Of a stretch of DNA of 64,000 nt, positions 45,075 to 64,000 are shown in pieces. The stretch comes from Chaetorhynchus papuensis (taxonomy: Eukaryota > Chordata > Aves > Passeriformes > Rhipiduridae). The notes under the pieces are model-generated. The model was not told the DNA's origin. It was given only the letters and a program-made list of their open reading frames with translations, and did not search any database. Positions within the stretch are counted from its first letter, which is position 1. Every line of letters starts with the position of its first letter. The stretch is taken from positions 70,531-134,530 of the forward strand of contig VWYX01000838.1 of assembly GCA_013396525.1 (NCBI GenBank), written 5' to 3'. The translations under genes and the position numbers were made by a program.

Positions 45075-48000
45075 AGAATATATTCTGTCTAACCCAAATG
45101 TTACCGGAACTTCCAAAATTCTGTTTGAATGTGAACTTCTGATCTTTCTCTGGAATATGTTGGCGAAATCCTGGCTTGGATTGTGAGCGTTCCTGAGGCA
45201 CGGTTTGTATCTCTGTACTGAGTGTAGAACCATTCAATAAACAACAGTTTGTGACCAAACTAACCAGTCTTGTTTCTGATTTCTAGCATAAAAATCCCGC
45301 GCCCATGGATGTATCTGTTACAGCCAGCACAATTAGGAGGTTCATGGCACATCACCCACCGAGCTGCTGTGAGCAAAAGAACTTTATTTCTGTATAGCCA
45401 GTGAGCAGGAGAGGTGACTTGTTCTTTTATGGTATTTTAAGCACCTAAGAATGCCCAGTGGGCAGCTCAGCACAGCACAAATGTTCTTACACAGCTTAGG
45501 GATGATGTCTGGTGTCATGGAATGAGAACACTGCGCTTCTGGCAAGGCAGAAGAAGGGTCTGATTTTGCTTTAAATGTCTTTTCATTGGAATATGAACTT
45601 CAGGACTCAGGAGTTACTCCATGATACTGAAATTTTTTATCCTAAATGTCAGTGTTAAGCAGCCCTGAAACGTGAAGCCATCCTGGCTGTGCTGGATCGT
45701 TGCATCTGTGCCCCATCCCCCTGTGCAAACCCTTACAGGGAAACTGTGGAAATGAGTGGAAGAAACGAGCAGTGGAGGTCACTTGGGTGAGCCTTTTTAT
45801 CATGGCCTGTTATGTTAACTGCACAAAGTTAACAGTGGAGAAGCTCTAGAGTGGGACAATCACAGCAAGTCATTTTAGTGTCTAACCTCTCTGTAAACAG
45901 ACATGCTGTGAGGTAGAAACATTTCATTTTTTAGATCACTGTTCAAAGCAGCAGTACTTGTGTTATCTGTACTTGATTAGTACCAAAGGTTTTGTAGATG
46001 CAGCACAGGAGATTTGCCTGGGGAAATGCATTTGAGTCTTAGGTAGAGCAAATTAAAGGCTTCTTAATTTAAAAGCATTAAGGCACTCTAAGCATGACAC
46101 TGGTCATTGGTCACATGGAATTCTAAGTGATGGCTGTAAGTAAATTAGTAAAAACAGTGCACTTAAACACTTGAAAATGTGTTTGGTGTATTAGTTGCAG
46201 AATGTACAGAAATCTTGCCCAAAGTCTCCCATGCATGTGGCACTTGATAAGAAAAAGCAAATTTAGGAATGTCTGTATCTTACAGTTCTCTTTATAAGAA
46301 CAGCAGAATAAGTAACTGTTGAATGTATCACGTGGTTTCCTTCAGAGATAAAGTAAGAAGATTTCTGGGATAAGAAAGATAGTTTTATTCTGTTCAGTAA
46401 TCACATACTGCTCTTGACATACTGCATTTTTTTGTAGCTAAAGGAACTCAGAATACATGTACAATTGCAGCCAAGATACTGTAGAAATATTGAAAATATT
46501 GGATCTTATTCTAACACCAAGCTTCTTTCTATTATAATGGAGTACAGTGCTACTGTGTCAGGTGTTCCGGAGACTTTTAGCTTTTATTTTTGTCTCCACT
46601 GTTGAGGTTTTTTTTTCCCCCTTTTTTTTTTTTAATGCTCTTCCCCTTGGTGTTTCTATTCTGTGGTTAAATAGGTAGCACTTTTGCAGTGGTGGTTCAG
46701 ATCCTCTGTCTGTGTGGAACTGCAGTATTTCTGTACAAATGAAGGTCACATGTTTCCCATAAAGATTTATTATCTAAGTGATTGCAAACTGCTCAGAGGA
46801 GTGTGGTCAAAAGTTGTGAAGTGCAGGTATAAAGAGAAAAAATCCCAGTGAATGCGAAGTTGACAACAAAAATCTTCAGCCAGTAATAGCTGGATTATAA
46901 AAATGAAAAATCAAACCTTTCCTGGTCACGGAGAAAATTGTGCTTCAGTCTTAAACTATCAGCATCAAGTTCCTTCATTTTTAGAATCATATGTGTGAGA
47001 GAGGGAAAATTTAAAAAAAACCCAACTAGAATGAAACCTGTTAATGTTAAATGCTTGCTTACAGTTTCCCCAGCTCTGGGACATTCCTGTCCTCAAGTTC
47101 ATAAAATGGACATTTAATTATTGGAATGTAACTTCATGCTGATTTTAATCATTGCCTTATGAGGGCTCCCACTGGAGAAGACACAAAGCCTGGCAACCCT
47201 CAGGAAGCCTGAATTGGTGCATTCAATCCACTCAAGTTCAATGCTGATTTCTTGAATCTGCTCTGGGTGTGTTTTGCAGCAGTGCAGTATCTTCTGGACA
47301 CGAGTAATGATGAAAATATTTGTGATGTAGAGCATTCTGTCAGAAATATTTGTGTGAGAAAAATCTCAAAACTGGGATTCCTATCAGCTCTGCAAAAATA
47401 AAATTCACTTTGTGGTTGCTTTTCCCAGTAACACCAGTAAAGTGATCTGTGCTCAGCTGGCCAAGCTCTTGGCAGCAGCCTCAGGGATCTGCAGGGAGGA
47501 GCAGCCCCGTTTTTCCTGAATAAACTATGTCCAGACTTTGTTGTGCTTTGTGGCTGCAGATCTGAGCTACAATCCCACGTGTTCCCCAGTGTGTGCAGGA
47601 ATCAGTGATGCATTAGCTGAGTGTGGTGTTGGCAGCCCAGCACCACGAGAGGAGTTTCAGTTCTCAGCTGATGGGGAGCTGCTGCTTCCCCCCAGCCTGT
47701 GAACTGTGGCTTCTATCAGGCAATCTTTTAATGCCAGACTAAAAATGTTCCTTGTTTTGAGACTGATTTGGTAACCCCGTGTTTGGACAGAACCAGAGCT
47801 GTGTTGTAAGAGGCTATTTTTATTCTTTCTGGTATGTAATTTTATGATAGCTGACATATTTGTATCAAATGTTAATATTGGCTAATTTAGGAACTCTGTG
47901 CTTATTGCCAGGGTTTACTTAAGCATGGATTCTAAAGCCAATTTCTGCATGTTTTGGCATGTGGTGTTACATTATCTGAATATAGATGTTTAATTTCTAT

Positions 48001-49795
48001 TTTGTTATCTAGCAAAGGGATGCAGGATATGGAATTTGATTGCAAATACACTGAATTTCTTGTATTATTTCTCAGGACTGCAAGTTCACATTGGTGACGA
48101 TAGTCACAACTATCCTGGGGAAGTCATGCAGTGTTGCAAAACTACTGCACAGCACTGCAGAGAAGCTGAAGATTTGTGCAGCAGCTTTAATTTAGATGTG
48201 GCAAAGGATTCTGTCATCACCTGCAATCAAGTGATCAGTCTGTCTTTCAAAACTTGAAGTAGGTGCTTGAAGTCAAATGAGAATTTAGTTACTGTTCTGG
48301 GTTGCACTGTTCACGGCTGCTGAACGAGTGTGTTCTTACATATTTTTCAAAATAACACTTTGTCTCTTGATGCCAGCAATAAAGGTGAAGGATTAGATCT
48401 TTAGAACTGCCTGTCATTAGTTCTCTTCCAGGCTTTCTGCATAACATTTTTCCTGACAGGCACAAGACACTGGTTAGTACCAGAAATGTATCCTGAAATG
48501 CAGAGAAATGTACAGGCTGCATCAGTGCATCAACCATTCCAGTAAACTTAAATTTTTAAACTCTCTATGCTTTTTAACTGGCTTCTAAATTATCTCCACA
48601 GCATGCAGCCTTTTTTCCTAGCTTCTGAGATGTGAACCTTAATGATGTAAATTCTTAATCTCTGGAAGTTTTGATCTTTCAAGGGGAGAAAAGATGTTTT
48701 TTCTACAGGATTGAAGGAGGGGTTTTGTGGGTAAATAGTCAGTTACCCATCTACAGATCAAATACATTTTATGTTCTCAAAATAAACTTAAATGGGAAAC
48801 GTTTTAACTTGTACCTGAATATCTAAATAGTCTGTATTCTTCCTAACAAAGTCAAATCTCTAGTTTATAATTACTGCTGCTTTGGTGAATTCCCATCTAA
48901 ATCAAACGTATAGGGTAAAACTTGAAAGCAAAACCCATGTGGGTTTGGGAGTGGCAATTACTTATTTCATTGCTATGAAAACCAACAGGAGAAAAAGTCT
49001 TTGAAGTTTTGCATGTTGTATTTGAAGAACCTTACTGCAGTCTTTTGAGTAAATTAAGATGCTTAAATTGAAGATACTCCTTAAATATTTAACTTCTAAG
49101 ATCTACTTTGTTGCAACAGTGTGGTCACTTTTTCAGCCTTTTGAGATACCACACTGGGAGTAAATGTTTACTGAAGAGGTGCCTAATGTTACCCACACCT
49201 AAGATGTGAGTTGCTGCTGACATTGGAGAGCTGAAATGAGTGCTTCACTTTGGTATAGAAAACTGACTCTGGCTGGATTAATTTCTCTACCTGTGTTAGT
49301 AGATACAGGGTCTTCTTGTTTTTCAGTAGTTTGAGTGATCTGTCATGGGCAATCTGAAGTAAGAATCTGCCCTGTTTATCCTGTAATCTTACCTGTTGCT
49401 AGTTTATATCTTGGAAGGATTTTTTTTTCCCCACTGCCTCCTTGTAAGACTTTTTGCTGCAGCCATGTGAAAAAGTACAAGAAGGAAATAAAGCTCCTAG
49501 GAGCCATGTTCTCATTTACCAGTGTCTGAAAATGCTTGTGCAAGTGGCTTGCAGAGTTTGGATTTTTTACTAAAATACGTTTTCTGTACTTGTAGAGATA
49601 AAGAACAAGATTCTAATACTGATGCTGAGTCCTTGGACATGGTCCACCTCTTAGAATAGGGGTGTCTCAGGCTTGCCAGCACTGATAAACTGGTGATTAA
49701 AATACTTTATTGTTACAGATGCAGATTGTAGAGCAACGTGATCCAACAGGATCAGGACTATGGATTCACAGTCCTTCCTTGTAACCCTCCAGAAG

Positions 49796-49862
49796 CTGTG
49801 TGTGTGTCCCTGAAGTCTGTGTGTGTCCCTGAAGTCTGTGTGTGTCCCTGAAGTCTATGTGT
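49796..49862. repeat. 20-bp tandem repeat, about 3.3 units
   Basis: Unit TGTGTGTCCCTGAAGTCTGT repeated with one substitution in the last copy. Confidence 0.95.
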
Positions 49863-50978
49863 CACTACCAGCCTGCAGCCTGGCACAAAGAGGCGGCAGC
49901 AGCACTGCTGTTCAGCGGGGCTGCTCAGCAAAAGAAAGCTTCTGAGTGCAGCAGTTACATGGCCTTTTTTCCAGGGCTTTTGCTTGTCCAAATTATTTCA
50001 ATCACTTCAGATTAATTTACTTTTCAGCCTCAGCTAACAAGACTGTAGTTGGCCAATATTGATTCTTACTTAAAAGTATTAATGCCGTCAGTCTTTTGAA
50101 TTAAATATTTTCAGCTGTAAGTAGCTGCTGGTGGTGAGAATGTACAGTTCAGCCAGTGATTAAATTCTGAATTCTTTTTCTGCTCAGCCATCCATTTCCA
50201 AAGCTATTTTTCATTTGTCTATGTCTTTTGGAGGATATTATTACAGGTAGCTCATTTCCAGGTGGCCAGGGAGTTGGCTGCCCAATCAACACTTAACCTG
50301 TGAATTAATTGCTGTTTGCAGGAGTTTGTACCTTCAGGGATGTGTTTTCCCCTGCAGTGCTCCCGTGTAGTGTCACCTCATTAGCTACAGCTATAAACAG
50401 AGCTCCTGAAAGGAGCTGTGTTGTGTGACATCCAGAACTCTGACAGGGCAAAATACATGACTTTTTAGTGGGGTTTATTATTCTGGATGAATGGAAGATC
50501 TATTTGTGGCAGTGATCTGTCTCCTCCTTGCAAGCAGCACAACGGGGGACTCGCTGACTCGCTGGTGTGAGGGTAGACACGAGCACTTGGCTGGGGGAAG
50601 CAGCTCCTGTTAAACCAACTGATGGAAAACACATTTAGCTACATTTCGGTTCTGCCTCAAACAGCATTTCAGATTTGTTTCTATTCCTGGTGTATGCAGG
50701 AAAGTGTTTGGGGAAAATGGGCTCTCGCTTGGAGGGCTTTGTTGACTGTGGAAACACCTGGGGCTAGAACTGAACCTGAGCTTTAAGCATTCTGCTAAAG
50801 TAGCTGATGCTTCCTGTGCTGCTCTTGTCACCTGTTAATGCAGTCTCATCTAATTGGTCTCTGTTCTTTCTGAATGTAATGAAAGGAGCAGATTTCCTGC
50901 TTTTCTAAAATCTCAACCAACAAGTTAAATTTTAACTTAAAAAATTTGAGGCATCACTTGGGTGAGTTTTAGCGGGGG

Positions 50979-50994
50979 GTGTGTGTGTGTGTGT
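50979..50994. repeat. (GT)n run after a G-run
   Basis: GGGGGGTGTGTGTGTGTGTG; short simple repeat. Confidence 0.9.
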
Positions 50995-53900
50995 TTGGAA
51001 TGCATCAGCTTTTGGGTGAATTTACTATAATTGGACCTACTCTTAATCTGAAGAAATTGGAATCCTAATGACTGAGTTTGGATATGCAGACAGTATGTGT
51101 ACCAAATTATATCTAATTTTATGCAGCAATAAATCACACCATGTTCTTTCTAAACCCTTGATTGGCTTGTTTTATCACATTGCCTAAAATGGTATTTTCA
51201 GTGGGCAGTTCCTACACTGTTTTTAGGGGAGACTTCAGGGGATTTCAGTTTTTTCCTGTATCTGAAGATATTCATGTGTTTGGACTACAAACTATGTGAT
51301 GCTGCTTCCTGCTTTATTCTAGTTGTCCATTTTTGGTTGGCACAGCAACTCGTAAGAACCATTTTTAAACAACTGTTTCAGAGTCCTTTAATAGCAATGT
51401 ACTGAAGATGAAAGAGCACTGCATGGGGGTGGCTGCATCCATCTGCAAATAGGAGACTTGGTTTGAGCTTGGTTGTAGATCCTGCGTTCTAAAATACTAG
51501 AATGTATTTACAGTAAGGCAAGACTTAACTCTGCTACCACTTCTTTTCTGCAGTTCTGTGTAATTGGACATAATAGGCAGCAAGATGCTCTATAATGGAA
51601 AGTTACAAGCAGTTGGTGTCTCAAAATAGCTCTCAGTTCTTAAGTAGAAGTAACTTCCTTGCTGCACGTAGCTTGAAAAACTGGTGGGTGGAGGAAAAGC
51701 TGGTCCTTGTCTTACAGCCATGCAACTGAAAGAAGAAAATGAGGGGGAGAGAACAGACTTTGCTGTATTTTTGGTGCAATTACAGCGTCAGAATTGTCAT
51801 GACAATCAAAACTATTTTTCTTTTCGTAATCTTTAAGCTGGGTACTTCATTTTAAGGTCATGCTAAGATGCGTTGTTGAATTCACTATTTTGCATTCCCT
51901 TCTATGGCTGTGGTTTTATCTTCAGGAAGAGACTTGCAAAACAGCTCTGGAGTTATTCCAAATCTCCTTCCTTAAGGGTGCCTGGGACTGCACAGCCAGA
52001 GAGCATCCCAAGCAGTGCTGCATCCGCATGGACAGTCACACTCTCAGCATGTGGGGCTTTAACCTCAGGCCATCGAGCTATTTTTGGTGATGAGAAGTTA
52101 CAAATGAATGACCCAATGCTTGGCATACTTCAGATCTGCATGAGACACGTTCTGCTTGGATTGTTTCCTTTCTGAGAGTCAGCACCAAATACAGATGAGT
52201 AGTACTTCTTTTGGAGATGGCCTCGTGGACGTCTGCCACACAGGAAATTTCACATATGGGTTACTTCTAACAATCTTGCCATCATTTCATCAGCAGTACT
52301 AGCAGTTGTAAAGAGGCTATTATCCAAGCCAGTAACTTTTATGGCTGTATTAAAGTAGCATAAAATTAATTATCATGATACAATAGCCTAAACTTGCTTT
52401 TTGAACTCTGCAAGTGCACTTTCATATTCTAAAATCTGCCGTGGTGCAGTCAGGGAGGTGGATGTAAGTAAACTAGATACTGGAGCCTATTGTTTTGTAA
52501 TTTGTCACCTGCAGTTCACCTTGTCCCTCCTTAATTCTCTTGAGCAAAGCTGCTGTATGTGGACTTGCTGACTAAATAATTGTAACAAGGAATGTGACAT
52601 ATCCAGCCTTAATAAATAGCAGAGCAGTGATTCATCAGGTGCTGAGTAACAGCCGCTGGATGTGTGAGACTTAAAGAGGAAGCATCTTACTGAACAGGCT
52701 ACTCTTGTGTTGGATCTTTACTTCTAAAACACTCCTTGGGTGGAGGGATGAATGACTTTGAGCTAGGAGATAACTTGGTCTATACACTCTTCTTCCTGGT
52801 GTTCTGTTTAAGCCCTGTGCTTTGGATCTTAAGCAACAGAATGTGCCATTGAAACCCTGAGCATGAAGTGTTTCAGCATGGCAAGAACTGGAGTTAAGCA
52901 TTCCAAGTGGGTATTTAACTTTCTGCTATATTGTGTGTTCCCATAAATTGCCGGAGTAGGACAAAGTAGGTTAGCTGTGCAGCCTGAAGCAAGCAGTGCT
53001 ACTTTTCTGCTACATTTAGATCTGAAACTTTCCAGTGCTTTGGGCAGAAATAACCCAAGCGAGACTCTTAGAATCACCTCTTGCTCAAATCTCTAATTCA
53101 GAAGATTTTACCCTGCTATTTGTTTGCCTTGCAAAGCATTTCCACATTTTAGTTACACTGAAGTTATAACTGACCATTTTAAAGCCAGCTGTAAAAGCTA
53201 ATTTTAATTTTAGGGAAGGGGATCCAAGCCCTAAAAGCATGAAAGCATGCTGCCTTTCAAACCTTCGTGTTGGCTGCCTGATCAGGTGTTGTTCTCTGGG
53301 CTTAAATCAAACTCTTGTCCTTAAACGTTGTCTAAGCCTGCAGGATATGGGAGTATCTGTAACAGAGCAAAATTTTTTCCCACTAGTCTTGTAATTAAAA
53401 CAGAGCCTCTGCTAAATGTAAGCTTTTTGGGTTTTTTGCAATTTAATACTATTTTTTTTCTAGTCCTTACTTAAATAATAACCTCAGATCCAGCTTGAGT
53501 CCTTCAGGAGCTTGTTCACCAAGTGATTTGCCTCAGACAGCTCTATATATTTAGAAAAAAATGGTCTTCAACATTTAATTAAAGTTTCATCATGCTTTGC
53601 TGTCCCACTGCATTTTTAATTCTTTATTTGGTCAGTGTGGCCATATATAGCTACTTCCTTCTTTTTTAAAGATTTCTTCCCCTGCTCTACTTCACTGTTT
53701 GACATAGCAACAAGTAAATACTTCTCAGTAGCAAAACTCATGGAAGTTTCTGTTCAGCCTATCAGCTGTGGACTAAATTAGTGAAACATTATGATGGCTA
53801 ATGCACTACTGTATAATTAGTTAATTGTTAAGTAACAACTTAATTAGTAAGTTACTTGTTAAATGCAGTGTGGCTGTCTCATGGAACTGCAAGGTTACAA

Positions 53901-54711
53901 AAATAGCTGTCACAGGGGGGTTGCAGTAGTTTTTCTGCTGGAATGAGTCTCTCTGGGCTAGAAATCTATTCTAATGTTCCTGGCCTTGTTGACAAGAGGT
54001 AGCAATGCTGAACTTAGGATCAAAAAGAATTGTGCTAGTTTTCTGTTTCTAAAGTAAAGGGAAATGTCAGCATTAAAATAGTTTGTTTAGTACTCTCCTG
54101 CCTTTTTCCTCTTTGACCACCCCTTCTGAATAAAAGCAAATTTATTTTATTCACCTTCTAATGCTCAGTTTTTTTCCCCATCCAGTCAGTGGAAATGAAA
54201 AGTTTTTTTTCCTTACCATACAAGTTTCATCAACAGGCTGAGCCTATACTCTGATAAATTAATGATTAAATTTGGAAAATAACCTGACAGTAATAATCAT
54301 CTTGGTATTAATTAAATTTTGCCATGACATGCAAGACAGTGGGCAGCACTTTGCATTTAGTGCTATCCACAGCCTCTTGAATTGTTTCTCATGCGACTTT
54401 TTGTTTGTTGTGAACAGACACAGAGTGTAGATCCTCAAAGAAGCATTTTAGATTGCCATGTTCTCCAAGCAGTTATTTGGAAACTTTGGATAAGCAAAAT
54501 ATACTGTGGAATATCTTCCTTCCATTTTGTCTTTTAAATATACACAGCTGGTACTGCTCTTCTCGCTGTACCCTGAAATCTGGCTCTGTGTTATAGTTGC
54601 TGTCCTTAATTGTGAATGGCTGTCACTGAAAGGATTAGAGGGGCAGATGGGTGGGTGTAGCCACACGAGGATGGCTTTCAGTTTCCCTTTAGCAGTTTAA
54701 TCATGGTGCTA

Positions 54712-54801
54712 AAAACACCGAGCTCATGGGTTTTGATCCTGGACTTGATGATCCTTGTGGGTCCCTTCCAACTCAGAATATTCAGTGATTCTGTGATTTT
54801 A
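54712..54801 (+). repeat. CR1 LINE 3' tail, different subfamily (copy 9)
   Basis: 'ggacttgatgatccttgtgg' and 'gtcccttccaactcagaata', then ATTCTGTGATTTT. This tail type (ACTTGATGATCC, CCAACTCAG) differs from the other copies, whose tail reads CCAACCCAAACC. Confidence 0.88.
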
Positions 54802-54940
54802 GGAACAGAATCAAGCCCAAATGAAGAGAATCAGGTAGCTCCCTGCTGCCATACCCAGGGAGTGGCAGATCAGCCCTCAGCTGATGCTTTAGGGTGCTGC
54901 TGAGGAGTTTCCTGACTGGCACTCACCCCGGAGTCAAAGA

Positions 54941-55016
54941 GCTGAGTCAGCAGGAAACTGCAGTAGTAAATTCAGTCTGGAGCCATGGAACACGGAATTC
55001 CAGGCTGACTCAGTGC
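54941..55016. promoter_or_regulatory. Pair of MARE/NF-E2-like (AP-1 family) motifs
   Basis: GCTGAGTCAGC at 54,941-54,951 (perfect palindromic T-MARE core) and GCTGACTCAGTGC at 55,004-55,016. They sit in a local GC-richer patch 1.3 kb from the PSMA3 3' end. Binding is inferred only. Confidence 0.4.
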
Positions 55017-55494
55017 AGCAGCTGTTACTGTTGCCTCCGGAGGAGGCACTGAAGGAGGCTGCTGTCCTGGCCGTGACTAATGCTGGCTCAGGCTGGCCCC
55101 ATCTGTCCCAGCAGCCTCCAAAAGCTCTGCCTGGCTAGAGAGGCAGGAGCTCAGGTAGCCTGAACTGACACAGTCACAGCCATCTCTCTGTGTTGACTTT
55201 CCCATGGCACAGAAAGGAAGTAGAACCTGTGCTTTGTAATCCTGGTGCAAAAGAGACTGGAGAAGGCCAGGTATTTTCCAAACTACCTCTATAAAATTAA
55301 ACCTGTAAGGGAAAGCTTCTGTTTTAAGGGTCGGTAAACATGAGGGTGTAGTCCTAAAGCTGAGGAGTTTGATTCATTACATAAGTATGCATTTTAGATT
55401 AGCAGGGCTGTTAGAATTTAAACTGCATGTACAAACAAGGCTTCAATTTTAACTGAGTTTTAAGGTGGTGAACAGAACAGTTTATTATCTTAGA

Positions 55495-55605
55495 AAATCA
55501 CATGGGTTAGAATGGACCTTAAAGATCATCTCATTCCACTCCCCTGCCATGGGCAGGGCCATGTTCCACCAGACCAGGTTGCTCCCAGCTCCATCCAACC
55601 TGCTG
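55495..55605 (-). repeat. CR1 LINE 3' tail fragment (copy 10)
   Basis: Reverse-oriented: 'gttagaatggaccttaaaga', 'cccctgccatgggcagggcc', 'agctccatccaacctgctgc'. Confidence 0.93.
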
Positions 55606-56282
55606 CTTCAAAACTTTGAAGTGACTAGAATAGGCAGTCTGTTTTCCTAGGAAGTGGGGAATGACAGCAGCAAAGCTTGTTTTTAACTTCTGCAAAGGTC
55701 AACAATTGATGAAGCTGATTCAGAAGTGTGTTAAGGGAGTGCAGCTGAATAAAACTATTTAAAAATAGTTTGGCTCTTCAAGCATTAATTTCAGTTACAC
55801 TGCTTAATAGATCTCACAGCTTTAGAACTTAACACAAGCACTGTTTTAAACTGAATTAGTTTTTAATTCCTACTACTCCTCCACTAAGCCTAGGCCTAGT
55901 ACTTCAGATTGAAACCCCTTTTCCTGAACTCCTGGTTGTTACTTAGGCTGTTAGGAGTTGTCAGCTGTGTACATCACCTTAAACTGTAACCTGCTCTTAG
56001 AGTTGGTCATGTTCTCATCACTTCTGCCAAGAGCAGTCACTGACTGCAAATTGTGCTATTGGTTAATCAAGGAGTAACAGAGCACTAGTTTTTAATTCTA
56101 AACTATTCAGCATAAACAAGAGACTTGTCTAATGTCTAAACGTACTCTTTTTCTGTACATAGCCTGGCTCAAATGGAGTGCTTTAGGAAGCAACAATGTC
56201 TTTCCCTCTTAATGTCTGTTTAGGTACAGTTGCTGGCCTATAATTTTTTGAAATAAAAGCTAAGAGACAGTAAAATGGAAAA

Positions 56283-64000
<7,718 letters not shown>

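Larger units (their letters stand above)
44403..56264. other. Intergenic region between ARID4A and PSMA3
   Basis: About 12 kb, mostly AT-rich. It holds CR1 copies 8, 9 and 10, a 20-bp tandem repeat (49,796-49,862), a (GT)n run (50,979-50,994) and a GC-richer patch with two MARE/NF-E2-like motifs (54,900-55,230). No protein-coding gene is recognisable; all open frames are short and unrelated to known families I can identify. Confidence 0.75.

Noticed and set aside
47114..47335. Minus-strand 73-codon frame in the intergenic region (…EISIELEWIECTNSGF…)
   Set aside because: Looks protein-like but is short, isolated and unrecognised. Could be a retropseudogene fragment; a translated search would decide.
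53815..53870. AT-rich repeats of TTAATTAGT/TTGTTAAGTAACAA resembling HNF1 sites
   Set aside because: Low-complexity AT sequence; the match to the HNF1 consensus is imperfect.

Overview
This window is nuclear DNA of a bird. The evidence is at least ten CR1 LINE 3' ends on both strands, carrying the avian CR1 tail (a CCTTCCAACCCAAACCATTC-like block followed by ATTCTATG/ATTCTGTG repeats). It also holds vertebrate intron-exon architecture, a 785-base assembly gap inside a GC-rich promoter, and two genes whose proteins are recognisable exon by exon. Nothing prokaryotic (operon, IS element, CRISPR array) is present.

Layout. (1) 643-42,396, minus strand: ARID4A (RBBP1), with 21 coding exons mapped at splice-site resolution. 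The start codon is in the CpG-island first exon at 42,396. The last one or two exons lie beyond the left edge. (2) About 42,400-43,850: a CpG-island promoter broken by the N gap (42,692-43,476), apparently bidirectional. (3) 43,850-56,260: about 12 kb of intergenic DNA with no convincing protein-coding gene. It holds three CR1 tails, small tandem repeats and a candidate divergent non-coding transcript at the same relative position as human PSMA3-AS1. (4) 56,283-64,000, minus strand: PSMA3 (proteasome alpha-7). Nine coding exons run from residue 41 to the stop; the first exon(s) lie beyond the right edge. The order PSMA3 then ARID4A, co-directional, matches human 14q23 synteny.

The two genes do not form a pathway. 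ARID4A is a chromatin reader and RB-binding corepressor of the SIN3/HDAC system. PSMA3 is a structural ring subunit of the 20S proteasome. Skipping the optional 63-nt exon, the ARID4A exons in view give 1,101 residues plus one base. Adding about 155 remembered C-terminal residues outside the window gives a protein close to the 1,257 residues of human ARID4A.

Most interesting unexplained structure: an intronic CpG island in ARID4A intron 10 (about 20,455-20,840) with a perfect RFX X-box and a strong minus-strand splice donor, suggesting an internal promoter. Next are a phase-symmetric 63-nt cassette exon and an alternative donor flanking a 33-bp-period minisatellite at 3.4-3.9 kb, the PSMA3-AS1-like divergent transcription signals, and a 66-bp direct duplication inside intron 10. 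I see no sign of a wholly new biological system; this is an ordinary vertebrate locus with a few points worth testing.
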